A stretch of DNA of 64,000 nucleotides from Cryptomeria japonica. Taxonomy: Eukaryota > Streptophyta > Pinopsida > Cupressales > Cupressaceae. The notes beneath the pieces are model-generated. The model did no database searches. It saw nothing but the letters and a program-made list of their open reading frames with translations, and was not told where the DNA came from. The position numbers and the translations under genes are program-made. Each line of letters begins with the position of its first letter. The first letter of the stretch is position 1. The DNA lies in assembly GCF_030272615.1 (NCBI RefSeq), contig NC_081410.1:290965957-291029956 (forward strand), given 5' to 3'. Positions 1 to 11,589 of this stretch are shown piece after piece.

Positions 1-3000
1 ATCCATCAAGATAAGCCATGCCTTGAGGAAGAAAGTGAAACAGCTGGGGTGAGATCCAATGGACTGATCAGAGTGACCTACACCAATTAGAAACACAAAA
101 AGGTAATTGAAGGAACACAAAATTTTGGTGGAGCCAAGTAATTGAATTATCGGGTAGGATTACACAAATTATCCGTTGGAATATCTGATGCGAGGACCAT
201 TATTTAATGCTCAAGATCAGGTGGATTGGACCCACATGAAGAAAATCTTATGAGTTTATGATTGTTGCATACTCTAGTCATTGCATATCTAGCATAAAGA
301 AAGAGTTTTCATGCCAGAATTATTCACAGTGTTTTTAGCCATCAGCATTGAAGTTGCAGACAAGAAGCACAGGTAATTTGAAAGTTCAAGCATTTAATCA
401 TGGAGGCTTTTGTTTCACAAGGGAAAAGAAAGGACATAGAGATTTAAGACACACAGTCTGCTAAATCAAAAAAGACAAAGTCTGTATAGGGTGTGCAAAA
501 GCGTAAACTAAATTAGGAAATGATTGACCAAATGGAGTCATCTGGTGTTAAGTCGAGGAGGTGTAAAACCTATTTGCCACCCAATGATCAATTAGAAGAC
601 AAGTACAAAGAGGTTGGATATATCTGGACAATCATAAGGGGCCACGAATTGTTTCTATATCATTACCTAAGGCGAAACAAGGAGATGCCACTATCGAACC
701 CTTGAACAATAAATTTGGGCAGATTGGTGGTTCCAAATATTTTTTTGAATCTTGGATTATTGGAATTGCTTACCAGAAAGTATAACAAAGAACAAAGGTG
801 CATTCAATTGACCAATGGGGATCCGTTCATTCGGATATCTATCGAGACTATTCAGGAGGTTTTTGGTATTTCTTATGAGCCTTACATGCCCCTATCTTTT
901 ATAGACCTAGAAGAAGAGTATACCCAAATGGACACTACTCACTTAGTGTGGAAGTTACCGATGCATAAGAAGGAGAAAGGATGACTCATAGAGCGGGATG
1001 GTCCTCCTTTCAAAATTACTTTTTTCAGACAGTACTTGCAATACACATACTGGGCATGTTTCCAGGTCTACGGGGAAGAAGTACCTGATGTCACAAGGAT
1101 GGGCCCATTGGTTCTAGATACAGATATTCAAATGCATGAGCCAAGGTCATTTGATTATGCAACTTACTTGGAAGAGAAGCTGCATGAAGGGTTCTTGAGT
1201 TTGCAGACGGAACCTAACCCTACTTTTCAATCATATTCATTGCTAATGCATATGGTTTTGTTTTATGGGAAGATAAGGGGTTTGTGGCCAGAGGAATTAA
1301 GGGTGACTCCCAAAAACAAAGATGGATAGGACCAACCAGTTCAATTATGGCTATCCATGTGGGACACAAGGTTTGTCAAATCACATTATGTGTTGTTTGA
1401 AGAATATTTTGTTAAGCTTTTCTACAAATTATTTGGAGTGGAATGTGATGGATCTATACCACCTAAGATTAAGAGATTCTTGAGACCCCATGCTTTTGGA
1501 GACACCAAGGTCAGCCACAATTGGGGTGACTGGTTTGTATGTCAAAATTTCACCTTTTTTAGGGTTTATGGTTTTGAGGGTGTTTCATATATGTTGCCTA
1601 CATTAGTTCCTTACAGGATTGCCTATTTAGAGATTGTTAGGCAACTTAGTATGTCAAATGCAAAGCATTTAGGTGGTGCACACAAGCAGACATTTATGCC
1701 TGGCACTTTGCATTTTGCAGACTTCACCATTGTATCTACCAAGGCTTATGAGATGATAGAAAAGAAGTTGGTAGAGGAGTACAATTTGTTTGAAAACCAG
1801 GCTCAGAAAAATTATGATCCAAAGGGGTATATCCACCACTGTAGGAAGAGCCAAAATCTGGGAGAGTATCTACATATACCCATGGAGGCTGAAAATTTAT
1901 TTAGAAATAGGGAACAAGATGAGGCTGGTGCACTTTTAGAGGAATTAAATCAAAAATTAGAAGAGCGGAAGCAGAGGCTTCAAGAAATAAGGGAAGAAGG
2001 AGATTCTGATAGTGCGTCTGATGAGAATGTAGTTGTATCAACCCTCCATCTACCTGAATTATAAGAAGTGGTAGAGAGCCAGGAGCAAATCATGATGAGA
2101 ATAAATGTCAATTCAGATGTAAGACTTGAAGAGCATGCAACTTTTGTTGCAGATGAGATTTTTGTACAGTCAAAGGAGTTCAAGTCATTTTTTTACCATT
2201 ATAAAGGGAAAAATTTGAGGGAGAACATCCCAAATATTACTCCAGGAAATGAAGCGGAGATGCTTAATAAATTAAAAGAATGTATTGATGTAGAAGTGGC
2301 CACAATGACACCACGGAGAGGGAGACAACTTCTTAGTGAGGCAGGCCTCATTTCTTTCCCAGGATGGGACTTAAGTGCCTCTTTTATCTTTGACAGCTTG
2401 TTGCATTCTGACAGAAAGGATGTAAAACTAGACATAGAGGGTGTTGATTATATCTTTATTGGATCAAGGTATGATCCAGATGAAAAGTAAATTTTGCTTT
2501 GGGCCCTATACCCTCCAAATAAGAGACCCAATCTCATAGATGTAGATAAGGCATTTGGGCACATGAAGAAGATAAAGGTGGGAGAGGTTAATCCAATTGT
2601 CACAGCAGATTTGGGGATTGAGATTGCAAAATTGAATAAGGCCCAAATGCAATGGGAGGTAAAAGAGGGTCAAAAATAAAAGAATTTGTATGAAGACCTG
2701 CTAAGAAGTCATGGTCATGAATTACCACAGATAGCTGATACTGGTGTTTAATGGAAGAAGAAATATGAAGACTAGATGAAGGAAAACATTAAGTTAAAGA
2801 GGCAAATCAAGACTGCCAGGGTAGATGCTACTTGTGTTTTGTTAACAAATAGGTTTAAACATTTATTGGAAGTTCTCAAAGAATTCTAGACAAATTGTCA
2901 GAAGACCCTGGATAATATGGCTTCTCATAAAAGAAATTTGAACAGGCTGAAGGCATTGTTGAAACATAAGAGTTTCGATGAGAAAGTGGTTGAGAGGATC

Positions 3001-4328
3001 TAGAGAAGGTTGAATAAACATAAAGAGTTTGGTGTGGACATTAAACAGGAATGTACAGATTGCAAAGATATTGTTAGATATGGTTTACCAGATATTGTGG
3101 ATGATGCAGAGAAGTTAAAAGACAAAGAGGTTTGGATTGAAAAATGTCGGAATGTACTTCACACATCCCTTGATGTTACCCAGGCAGATGTTTTGGATAT
3201 GAAGGATACAGGTGAGCAGATGGAGAGATTGGTTACCATGGAGATCGTTGTCAGAGATACTATGTTCAACACCAGCACTCACAAGGACAACACGTATTTG
3301 GTGCACATACAAAAGTGTGGCACAGTATTTGACGGCCAGAATTGATTTTTTATTATATTTTGTGTCTAGCAATTAAGAAGTTAGGTGTTAGGTTTTAGTT
3401 AAGTTTAGTGTAGCAAGATGAAAGGGTGTGTCCTTTCATTTGAATCTTTTGGCTCACATCTATATAGTGAGTCATTTTTATAGCATGGGGGGCAAGAGAT
3501 AATTTTGTCGCTGGCTAGGCTGCAAGTGTTATGTTTTAGAAAGGTCTAGTAGGAATAAGAAGTTTATTCTGTGCAAATTGAATGTATTGGAGTATTTGTA
3601 AGTGCAGTTTTTGTGTACATTCTTATTCCATAAGTTAATATACAAGATTTCATGTTTTTATCTTCAGATCCTTGTGTGTAATTTTGAGTTTGTTGAAATC
3701 ATATGTCCTCTTGATAAATCTTTTGGATTTGATGTGATGTACCATCACATGATGTTGTAATGAATGTAAAATTGGGCTTTTATTGTTCATGCAACACATA
3801 ATGAAACCTTCACATTGATGGTCTTATAATTGTCTCTTGAGTTGATAGTGATTCTTGTCCACAAAGTTATTCATTAACTGTCAGATAAAGGCACCGGTCT
3901 TTTATTAATCTTTGTTGAATAAGTTTGAATGCATTAGGCCCTTATCAAATAAACAAATCTTCTAATTTTTATAAGTACTGCTCTTTTTCATAATTGCTTA
4001 AATTCCTAAGAGTAATCTTTTGCATAATACAGTTACACTCACACTTATTTTATCAATTTTATAGGTATTAAATAAAAATCACTTATGTTAGCATAGTTGC
4101 AGGAAAACATTTTGTCATCCCTGTAATTGCTAATTCCCACAGTTTAAATTCACTCAAAACAAACCTATTTTGTGCTTGAGAGTGTAAGGTACACCCACCT
4201 GGGTTTAGTGGAGCCTAAAGTGCAGAGGAATTTTGTCTTTGACCATCCCTGTTCATTGGCCAAGGCTGATTGGATCAACTGAGGATTAGGCAAGTCTATG
4301 GTTTTCCAATATGTGGTCTTGGGCACCA
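1..4328 (+). repeat. 5' LTR (left-truncated by the window) of the Tat-type element
   Basis: Base 1 onward aligns with 12284-16594 throughout, with scattered substitutions and few indels (4328 against 4311 bases). The repeat ends in GGGCACCA immediately before the primer binding site, as a 5' LTR should. Most of it is occupied by a long stop-containing reading frame (400-3345). The last ~980 bases have no gene; they include AATAAA-like sequence near 4070 that could serve RNA 3' processing. Confidence 0.88.
400..3345 (+). pseudogene. LTR-encoded ~980-codon reading frame, copy 1 (unknown function)
   Basis: From the ATG at 400 to the terminator at 3343-3345 everything lies in one frame. The frame is cut by about a dozen stops (for example 514, 703, 982, 1327, 2062, 2488, 2677, 2887, 3001) but has no frameshift. 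The homologous frame in the other LTR (12683-15622) is also free of frameshifts and differs by exactly 6 bases in length. The conceptual protein is hydrophilic. Its N-terminal third has a pattern that could be a distant plant-mobile-domain-like fold (LPNGDPF followed by IQEVFGM in the cleaner copy). The middle has an aromatic-rich section (PHAFGDTKVSHNWGDW), then Glu/Arg-rich coiled-coil segments. I do not recognise a named family. It is not gag or pol and lies entirely inside the LTR, which is unusual. Confidence 0.7.
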
Positions 4329-4334
4329 ACAGAT

Positions 4335-4352
4335 TGGCGACTCTACTAGGGA
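4335..4352 (+). other. Primer binding site, tRNA-Arg-like
   Basis: TGGCGACTCTACTAGGGA starts six bases after the LTR end. It closely resembles the tRNA-Arg-complementary primer site described for Ogre-type elements. A second partial match (GGTGGCGACTCTACATC) lies at about 4451 and is probably incidental. Confidence 0.6.
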
Positions 4353-4471
4353 ATTGTGATAGGAAGTGTTCAGAGTCTTTGGTGGTTCATTTCTGACTCT
4401 ACTGGAGGAAGGAGCCTAGAAGATTAAAAAAAATAGCGTTCCTCAGGAGGTGGCGACTCTACATCTAATAC

Positions 4472-6535
4472 ATGAATAATAGTTGGTATTTTGAGAGAGT
4501 AAGAGAAACCCCTAGGAATTTATCAATAAGATTAATGCAGGAGAGAAGGTCTCTGCACAAGGGACAAGATAATCTTGTTCAGTTGAGTCCAAAGAAAAGA
4601 TACAAAGAAAATAAATCAACACCAAGTATGGCATTTGGGGATTATAAGAAGTTTCCTAGTAGAGAGGATGGCTCTTCATCTGGTGATAAATTTGAAAATA
4701 TGGAGGAAAATCCTTTCTATACCTTAAATGCAAAAGATAATAATGGCAGCCATGATGAAACCTAACTGCTAAGAAATGGGAGGAGAAGAAATGGGATGAA
4801 ATCATACTTAAAATGTCTGACTTAAATGGAGATGAATACAAAATGGCAAAAGCTCTTAGGAGACAACCAGATTGGGTATTGCAAAAGTTGGGATTAAAAT
4901 GAGATACAATTCAAAGCCCTAGGTCAAAAAGGATAAAAGATGAAAATAAACATGAGGGAAGTAGGCTAGCAACTCCTAAATATAGTCCCCCTCATATGAG
5001 AAAAATAGAGCAGCCTTTTGTAACTTTTGATAACCCGTTATTAAATGGAAGTAGAAGATGGAGGGATGTGCATAGGGATCAAAGTGAAGAAAGGCAAAGA
5101 AATAGCCATAATAATGGAGGAAGGAATGGAAATGGGGAAAATGATGGGAATTGGAATAATAGAAATAGGGGTAACAATATAAATAATAATAATAGAGGAT
5201 GTAATGGGTATGGCATCAACCAAAATAATGGAAATAGTAGAGGTAGCAATGGCAATCATGGAAATGGTAATGGTGGAAATAGAAACAACAATAATGGAAA
5301 TGGAGGTAATAATGGAAATAATGGCAATAATGACAGTGTTGGAGACAATTGGAACAATGGTAATAATGGGAATGGCAGCACTGGTGGATTCAACAGAGGA
5401 AATATGAACAATCAAAACAACAATCAAGTTGGCAAACGGTCTATGATCATTGAAAGATACAGACAGTTGGATTTCATTGGCATTGTTGGTTATCCAAATC
5501 AGATCACTAATGATTTAAGATTAGCCATCCCTAAATTCTCACGAAATGAAATTGATTCAGCAGAACAGCATTTAGTTAATGTAAAAAATATCATTGAAGA
5601 ATTTGAGGTTCCTCATAAAGATGTATTCATGAAATTGTTTGTTCAATCTTTGACAAAAGATGCGGGAGAATGGTATAGAAGCCTTCACAATGGATGTATT
5701 GGCAGCTGGCAGGAATTTGTAATATTGTTCTTGGAAGAATTTGGAGATCACAATGATCCTTCATTTGCATCCCATGAATTAACAAGTATAAAGAAGAATC
5801 AAAATGAATCGGTTGTTGAGTTTAATAAAATATTTAATAAAGTAATAAATAGAATACCCAGAGATGTCAGGCCTGTTGATTCATTTATGATTAACTTTTA
5901 TTTGAGTGCTTTTGACAGCAAAACCCATTATGATATTTTGTCTCATAGACCTAATACTCTACAGCAAGCATTCAAGACAACTGCTACCATTGAGAATAAC
6001 AAGAAATTTGTTGGGAAGGTTGCCAAGAGAGATGATCCAAAGTTGTACAATTATAGGGTTCCCAAGAAAGATGAACTTACTCAGATCATGGACATGCTTA
6101 AGGACCTAAAGGGTAAGCAAAATCTTAATGAAAAACCACCATATAAAAACAATAAGCAAATGAATTACAATAGGCCGAGGCTACATGATATGCCATATAA
6201 CATAAACTGGAAGGATGGGAAGCTAGTAAAGACTAATGTAAGCAAAGAAACTCCTGATCCACTGAAGAAGGCCACAAATTTTTGTAGATGAACATCCATG
6301 GTGTGAAGTTTGTAATCTACCTCATGTTGCAGAATAGTGCATGATTTCCCAAGGTTTGATAGAGGAGGAAAATCATAATGAGGATTATGAACCTACTATA
6401 AATGTTCTTTTATTTGATCCATATTGGGAAAGGGATGAAGACTCATCCAAGGGGGAGCAGTTTTCTAATGTGCAGCAAAGGAGAGAAAATCAATATTACA
6501 GTATACAGTGGATCTTTTCAGATGATGATGATTAA
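4472..6535 (+). pseudogene. gag: gag of the Tat-type element (broken)
   Basis: The structural polyprotein is split over frames. 4472-4765 encodes a charged N-terminal piece. 4996-6291 is an open 431-codon stretch: an Asn/Gly-rich tract at about residues 34-150, then a retrotransposon gag domain (for example GEWYRSLHNGCIGSWQEF and LFLEEFGD). After a frameshift near 6280, a zinc-knuckle-like CX2CX3HX4C follows at 6302-6340 with a stop at 6335 in place of a residue, then an acidic tail to 6535. Gag would form the virus-like particle that packages element RNA. Because of the stops and frameshifts it is not translatable as one protein. Confidence 0.8.
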
Positions 6536-7025
6536 GACATTCTAGCTTTGAGAAGATTGTTTCAGAATGATACAGTGCCTTCATTAAGGAATTTAATTGA
6601 GGAAGAAAAGAAAGCCTTCACTATTGCAGTAGTAGAACAAGTAAAGAGAGATTATTAGTTGAGAAATAGGAATGATGAGCAGGGCAAGCCAGCAAGTGTG
6701 TTTGCCAAAGTTAAAAAACTAGATGGGAACCAAGATAGCACTTTAAAAAGAAAAGATGCAAATGCCAAAAAGGTAAAGAAAGCAGTACCAGGACATACCA
6801 AGAAATAATAAATGCCAAAACTAATTAAGCCTATGGAGAAGAAGCAAGTAAGTAAGCCCACTTCAAATAGTAATTCATTCGTGTCCCAAGCATTGTCTCA
6901 GGTAAAGATATATATGCCTCTGCTAGAGGTAATGAAATTTCCAGACTACAAAAATGAGACGTTGAAAATTATATCTAATGTTGGAGAAGTGAGTAGGGAA
7001 GATCCTAAATCAAAATAAGATCCTC
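6536..7025 (+). pseudogene. gag-protease linker, degenerate
   Basis: Lysine-rich coding remnant between gag and protease (for example 6812-7018), with stops and no recognisable domain. The composition resembles the linker between gag and protease in Tat elements. Confidence 0.4.
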
Positions 7026-7500
7026 CTCTGGTGTATCTTGGCACGTTTATTACCAAAAATCTCACACAGGTAGATCCTTTCCATCTAACACTACTGATAA
7101 ATTAAAAAATACTAAAAAATTGCATGATAGATTCAGGAGCAGCAATAAATATCATGCCAAAGGACGTCATGAAAGAATTGGGGATGCATGTTGATACACC
7201 TTACGGTAAATGATATAGCATGGAAAATAGGTCAGTTCATGTAGTAGGAATCATGAAGGATGTTAAGTTCAGATTCACAGCCTGCCCAAACACTGCATAC
7301 AAGATAGATATCATGATTGTACAAGTGTCTGTGAACTATGGGATGTTGTTGTCTAGACAGTGGTCCAACTTGGTGGGTGGACATGTCCAACTTGACTTGT
7401 CATATGCCACTATTCCATTGAAAGAGATAGAGGTGAGGATAAACAGAGAACCAAGATCTCCCTACCTCATAGAAGAAGTTGATCCTGATGAAGTGACTTG
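7026..7500 (+). pseudogene. Retroviral-type aspartic protease of the Tat-type element
   Basis: The catalytic motif MIDSGAAINIMP lies at about 7120-7160, with downstream hydrophobic strands (VNYGMLLSRQW, near 7330) like the second half of a pepsin-type retroelement protease. A TGA at 7211 interrupts the frame. The enzyme would cleave the gag-pol polyprotein. It sits between gag and the upstream RNase H domain. Confidence 0.7.
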
Positions 7501-7559
7501 CTTTTGCCACTCAGATATGGACAACTTTCAGGTAAGTATTTCTAAACCTTTAAAAGTTG

Positions 7560-8310
7560 ATAGAATTACAAAATTGGTTAAACAAAATGAAAATTTAATT
7601 TGGAAATTGTGTTTTGATGGTGCCTTTAGTAAGGATGGAAATGGAGTAGGAGTTGTACTTATATCACCGAATGAAAAATATTTTAAATACTCTTTCTTGT
7701 TAGCTTTTGAGTGTACTAATAATATTGTTGAATATGAGGCCCTCTTATTAGGACTTAAAATAGGAAATAAACATGGCATTAAGTTACTACCAGTTTATGG
7801 TGATTCAGAATTAGTTGTTTCACAAATTAGAGGCAAATTTGCTACAAAAATGCAAAATTAGGAAGCTACAGGAACAAGGTTTGGGATTACATTGAACTCT
7901 TCAATACTTTCTCCATCAATTGGACTGAAAGGTCCAATAATATTTTGGCAAACTTCATGGCTAACCTAGCGATCAAACATAATGATATCCCTTTTGATGA
8001 TATTACCCGAGTAGAAATCAAGGCCAGACCATCAGTCCCTGATGACATAAAGAGTTGGCAAGTATTTGATGATGAGAGGGATTTGCTAAAAAAATTATTT
8101 TGTGAGAATCAATATGAGCACCAGCGGATTGATTGGAATGGACTTGTGGAGGACAAGGATGGAAAGGAGATTGTACTTGGGCAAGAGGTGTTGCAGCTGA
8201 AAACAAATAAAATCCCAAAGGGATTGGTAGAGCTTGAAATAATGTTTGATGATAAAGATATGGCAAGTTTCAAACCTAATTCAGGAGGATGTGAGGATGT
8301 TGAAAAATAA
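7560..8310 (+). pseudogene. Archaeal-type RNase H domain (aRNH) located before RT
   Basis: Encodes LCFDGAFSKDGNGVGVVLIS, then EYEALLLGL and GDSELVVSQIRG. These correspond to the first three acidic positions of an RNase H and are close to the extra RNase H of Tat elements. After a stop at 7859 and a frame change near 7900, ILANFMANLA fits the last helix, but the expected Asp is Asn. The domain is clearly distinct from the element's own RT-linked RNase H at 9230-9660. It lies between protease and RT, not between RNase H and integrase, where I understand it usually occurs. The downstream part (7945-8310) has no known domain. Confidence 0.7.
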
Positions 8311-8312
8311 AC

Positions 8313-9167
8313 TTGGGAAGTGAAAGCAATCCAAGAGAAGTATATATTGGAAAAAAGCTCACACCAAAAATCAGAATAGTATTGATTAATCTGCTAAGGA
8401 AGTACAGACATGTCTTCGCTTGGTCGTATGAGGACCTTAAATCATATAGGGAAGACTTGTTCCAGCATGAGATACCCTTGAAGCCTGATTTAAAGCCTTT
8501 TAGACAAAAGAAAAGGCTAATAAACCCTACTTTGGCTCCCAAGATGAAGGAAGAGCTAATGAAAATGAGGAATACTGGTATCATTGAGCCTATAAGGCAC
8601 TCAACATGGGTGTCCAATTTGTTCCCAGTCAAAAAAAAGAATGGTGATATCAGACTGTGTGTGGACTTTAGGAATTTAAATGTTCCATCTTTAAAAGATA
8701 ATTATGCTTTACCTAACATGGAGGCTCTTTTGCAGAAAGTTACTGGAAATGAATTGTTATCTATGATGGATGGCTTCTCAGGATATAATCAAGTCAAAGT
8801 TAAGGAAGCAGAAATGTTCAAAACTACTTTCACCACACCTTGGGGCACCTATGTCTATGCTAGGATGCCTTTTGGACTGACAAATGCAGGAGCTACATTC
8901 CAAAGGGATATGGATGTAGCCTTTGAAGGGCTTATTGATTATATCTTAGTAGTTTACCAGGATGATATGACTGCTTATTCTAAAAAAGAAGAAGATTATT
9001 GTAATGACCTAGAAAAAATTTTTATTAGAGCATTACAATATGGCATATCTTTAAATCCCAAAAAGTGTCATTTTGAAGTTACTAAAGGGAAATTGTTAGG
9101 TCATATTGTTTCAAAAGATGGTGTGAGAATTGATCCAAAAAGGATTGCTTCTATTGATAAGATTTAA
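8313..9167 (+). pseudogene. Reverse transcriptase of the Tat-type element
   Basis: Open 284-codon stretch with the gypsy RT signature: FPVKKKNGDIRLCVDFRNLN, MPFGLTNAGATFQ, and the active-site box VVYQDDM at about 8950, with Gln in the variable position of the YxDD motif. It continues into the RT connection (LGHIVSKDG). A TAA at 9165 ends it inside the conserved IDKI segment, while homology continues downstream in the same frame to about 9390. Confidence 0.85.
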
Positions 9168-9669
9168 ATCCCTAAAACAGTTAAGGCAATTCAATCTTTT
9201 TTCGGTCAAATTAACTTTGTAAGAAGATTTGTTTCAAACTTCTCTAAAATTGTAAAACCTATTGCTAAAATGTTGAAAAAGGGTGCTGAAATAAAGTGGA
9301 CTAATGAAGCTCTTGAAGCTTTTGTAAATATCAAAAGAGCCATCAAGGAAGCCCCTATATTAAAGTCCCCTGATTTCTCTAAGCCTTTTTCAAGTGTTTT
9401 TATTTGCTTCATTTCATACTATTTTTGCTATCATGTTACAAAAGAATGATGAGGGCCATGAACAACTAGTGGCATTCTTTAGCAAAACATTGCAAGCATC
9501 TGAGTTGAACTATGATTTAAATGAAAAACAGGCTTATGGTCTTGTGAAAGCTATAAAATCTTTCAGACCCTATCTGGTTCATGCCACTGTCATTACATAT
9601 GTACAAATGTTGTTGTTAAAGACATCTTCAGACAATCAGAGACTACTGGAAGGAGATGCATATGGATAA
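9168..9669 (+). pseudogene. RT tail and gypsy RNase H of the Tat-type element
   Basis: 9168-9390 continues RT homology (QINFVRRFVSNFSKIVKPI). A frameshift near 9394 leads to IFAIMLQKND and KTLQASELNYDLNEKQAYGL, the RT-linked RNase H signature. The domain ends at a TAA (9667) before another frame change into integrase. Confidence 0.75.
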
Positions 9670-9710
9670 ACCAGATCCAAGAATTCAATATTGATATACA
9701 GATCACAAAG

Positions 9711-11079
9711 TTGGTGAGGGGTCAGGGTTTAGCAAAATTGATGGCAAAATCCAATCTTGAAGCGGCACAGGTGAATCAAATAGAGTTGGAAGATGCACAA
9801 ATATGCATTGAAAGGTGTCCTTGGTATTCAAATATTGTTTACTACTTGAAATATATGAAGTGTCCTGATAGTCTAAATGATAGTCAAAAAAGAACTTTAA
9901 AGCTTCAAACATCTAGGTATGTATTACTTAAAGGAGATTTATACTGGAAAAATAGAGATGGTATTCTTTTATTGTGTCTAGATGAGTATCAAGTATCTGC
10001 TATTTTAAAAGACTTACATGAAGGTGTATGTGGAGGCCATTTCTTAGCCAAAACCACTACTCATAAAATTCTTAATGTTGGTTATTATTGGCCCCAAGTT
10101 TTCAAGGATTGTCATGCTTATATCAAAAAATGTGAAGCATGTCAAAAAAATTTAGGAAAGTTTAAGTATAATGGAGCTATTCCTCTCAGACTCATGCATA
10201 CAAAGGAACCATTCCAGATGTGGGGTATTGACTTCATAGGGGAAATAGAAAACAAATCTAGTGGTGGGCATAAATGGATTTTGGTGGCTACTAACTATTT
10301 CACTAAGTGGGTTGAAGCCATTCCCACAAGACATGCTACAAGAAAAGTTGTGACAAAGTTTCTCTTGGAAAACATCCTGACCAGATTTGGAGTACCTCAG
10401 AAGATTGTGGTGGACAATGGGATGTGTTTTAGATCCAAGGAGTTCTCTGATTTCTGTGAAAATTATGGCATCACTTTGTCTTATTCGTCACCCTACCATC
10501 CCCAAGGAAATGGACAAGCAGAATCAAGCAATAAGAACTTGTTGAAGATTATTAAAAGGATGTTGGGTGATAATAAAAGAGCTTGGGGTTCAAAATTGAA
10601 CCTAGCAGTATGGGCTGACAAAGTAACAGTCAAGAAGTCCATAGGGTTTGCTCCATATGAGCTTGTATATGGCAAAGAAGCAAGATTACCCTTGAATAAT
10701 TTGCTTCCAATTTATAAGTTTGTTACAAAGGAGTGTTCAGAGGAAGTAAACTTCATGGGGGACAGGTTGATGCAGTTGGCTGAGCTGGATGAGTATAGGA
10801 AAGAGGCTCAGGAAAGAAACATTTAGAGGTAACAGATGGTTAAGGCTTTTTACATGATAAAAAGGCTTGTGACAAAACATTTGAAGAAGGAAAATGGTTA
10901 CTTAAATGGAATGCTAGGGACCAAGACAAAGGAAAACATGGAAAATATGATGCACTTTGGCTAGGACCATATATCATCTTGGAAAAAAGTGGAGAAAACT
11001 CGTATTACTTGTAGGATACTGATGGCGAAGTGCTGGAATTTCCATTCCATGCTCAATACCTCAAACATTTCTTCTCTTG
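9711..11079 (+). pseudogene. Integrase of the Tat-type element
   Basis: A 371-codon open stretch to 10826. It has an HHCC zinc site (LHEGVCGGHF then KKCEACQKN), then the catalytic core with all three acidic residues visible: WGIDFIGE, VVDNGMCF, and QGNGQAESSNK. Past the TAG at 10824, decayed C-terminal sequence runs to about 11079 (WLGPYII-like, near 10960). There is no sign of a chromodomain, consistent with a non-chromovirus. The core residues survive although the element around them is decayed. Confidence 0.82.
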
Positions 11080-11501
11080 ATAATCAGGGAGTATTTCTTG
11101 TATCATAGTAATATAGTTTTCCTTTTGTTTTTTGTTATGTGTTTTCAATTTTCTTTTTTGGTCTGCTTTCTAGAGATAGCTAAAATCTTGCTATGTCCTT
11201 AAAATGAACATACATCCCTAGAAAGAGCCGTTGTTGGCACATATTTTTATAAAATATTTTTGTGCTATATATGGATGCTTTTTTGCATGTAGTTTCTTCA
11301 TAAGAGCATTTATTGTTGGATTGTATGTGTAGGTGATATGTTGTTGTGTCTTCATGAAAAGGCATCACTTGGTCATATTCAAGGGAAATGTTGAATGTGA
11401 TGGCATTCTGGTAATCCTCATCTTCACAATTAGTTTCATTGCAAGAGAAATTTTGGAAGATCACCATAGAGCAGGGTTGTGAGCATGTTCAGAGATGTCA
11501 A
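11080..11501 (+). other. Untranslated stretch between integrase and 3' LTR
   Basis: No coding signal. The 3' LTR start is not certain because the matching 5' LTR start is outside the window. TGGTGTGGG at 11502 would pair with the terminal CACCA. AAGGGAAA followed by TGTTG at 11389 is an alternative purine tract and LTR start. Confidence 0.4.
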
Positions 11502-11589
11502 TGGTGTGGGAGAAACCTTCTAGTATGGTTATTAAAAGTTGCATCCATGGAGAAGGGATTCTTTTGTAAAAAATGTAAAATTCTGCTTA

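Noticed and set aside
5041-5427. 128-codon open stretch on the - strand rich in Ile/Ser, and a Met/Glu-rich + strand stretch in another frame
   Set aside because: Both are shadows of the Asn/Gly-rich gag tract: the AATAATGG repeats stay open in several frames. Neither has domain character.
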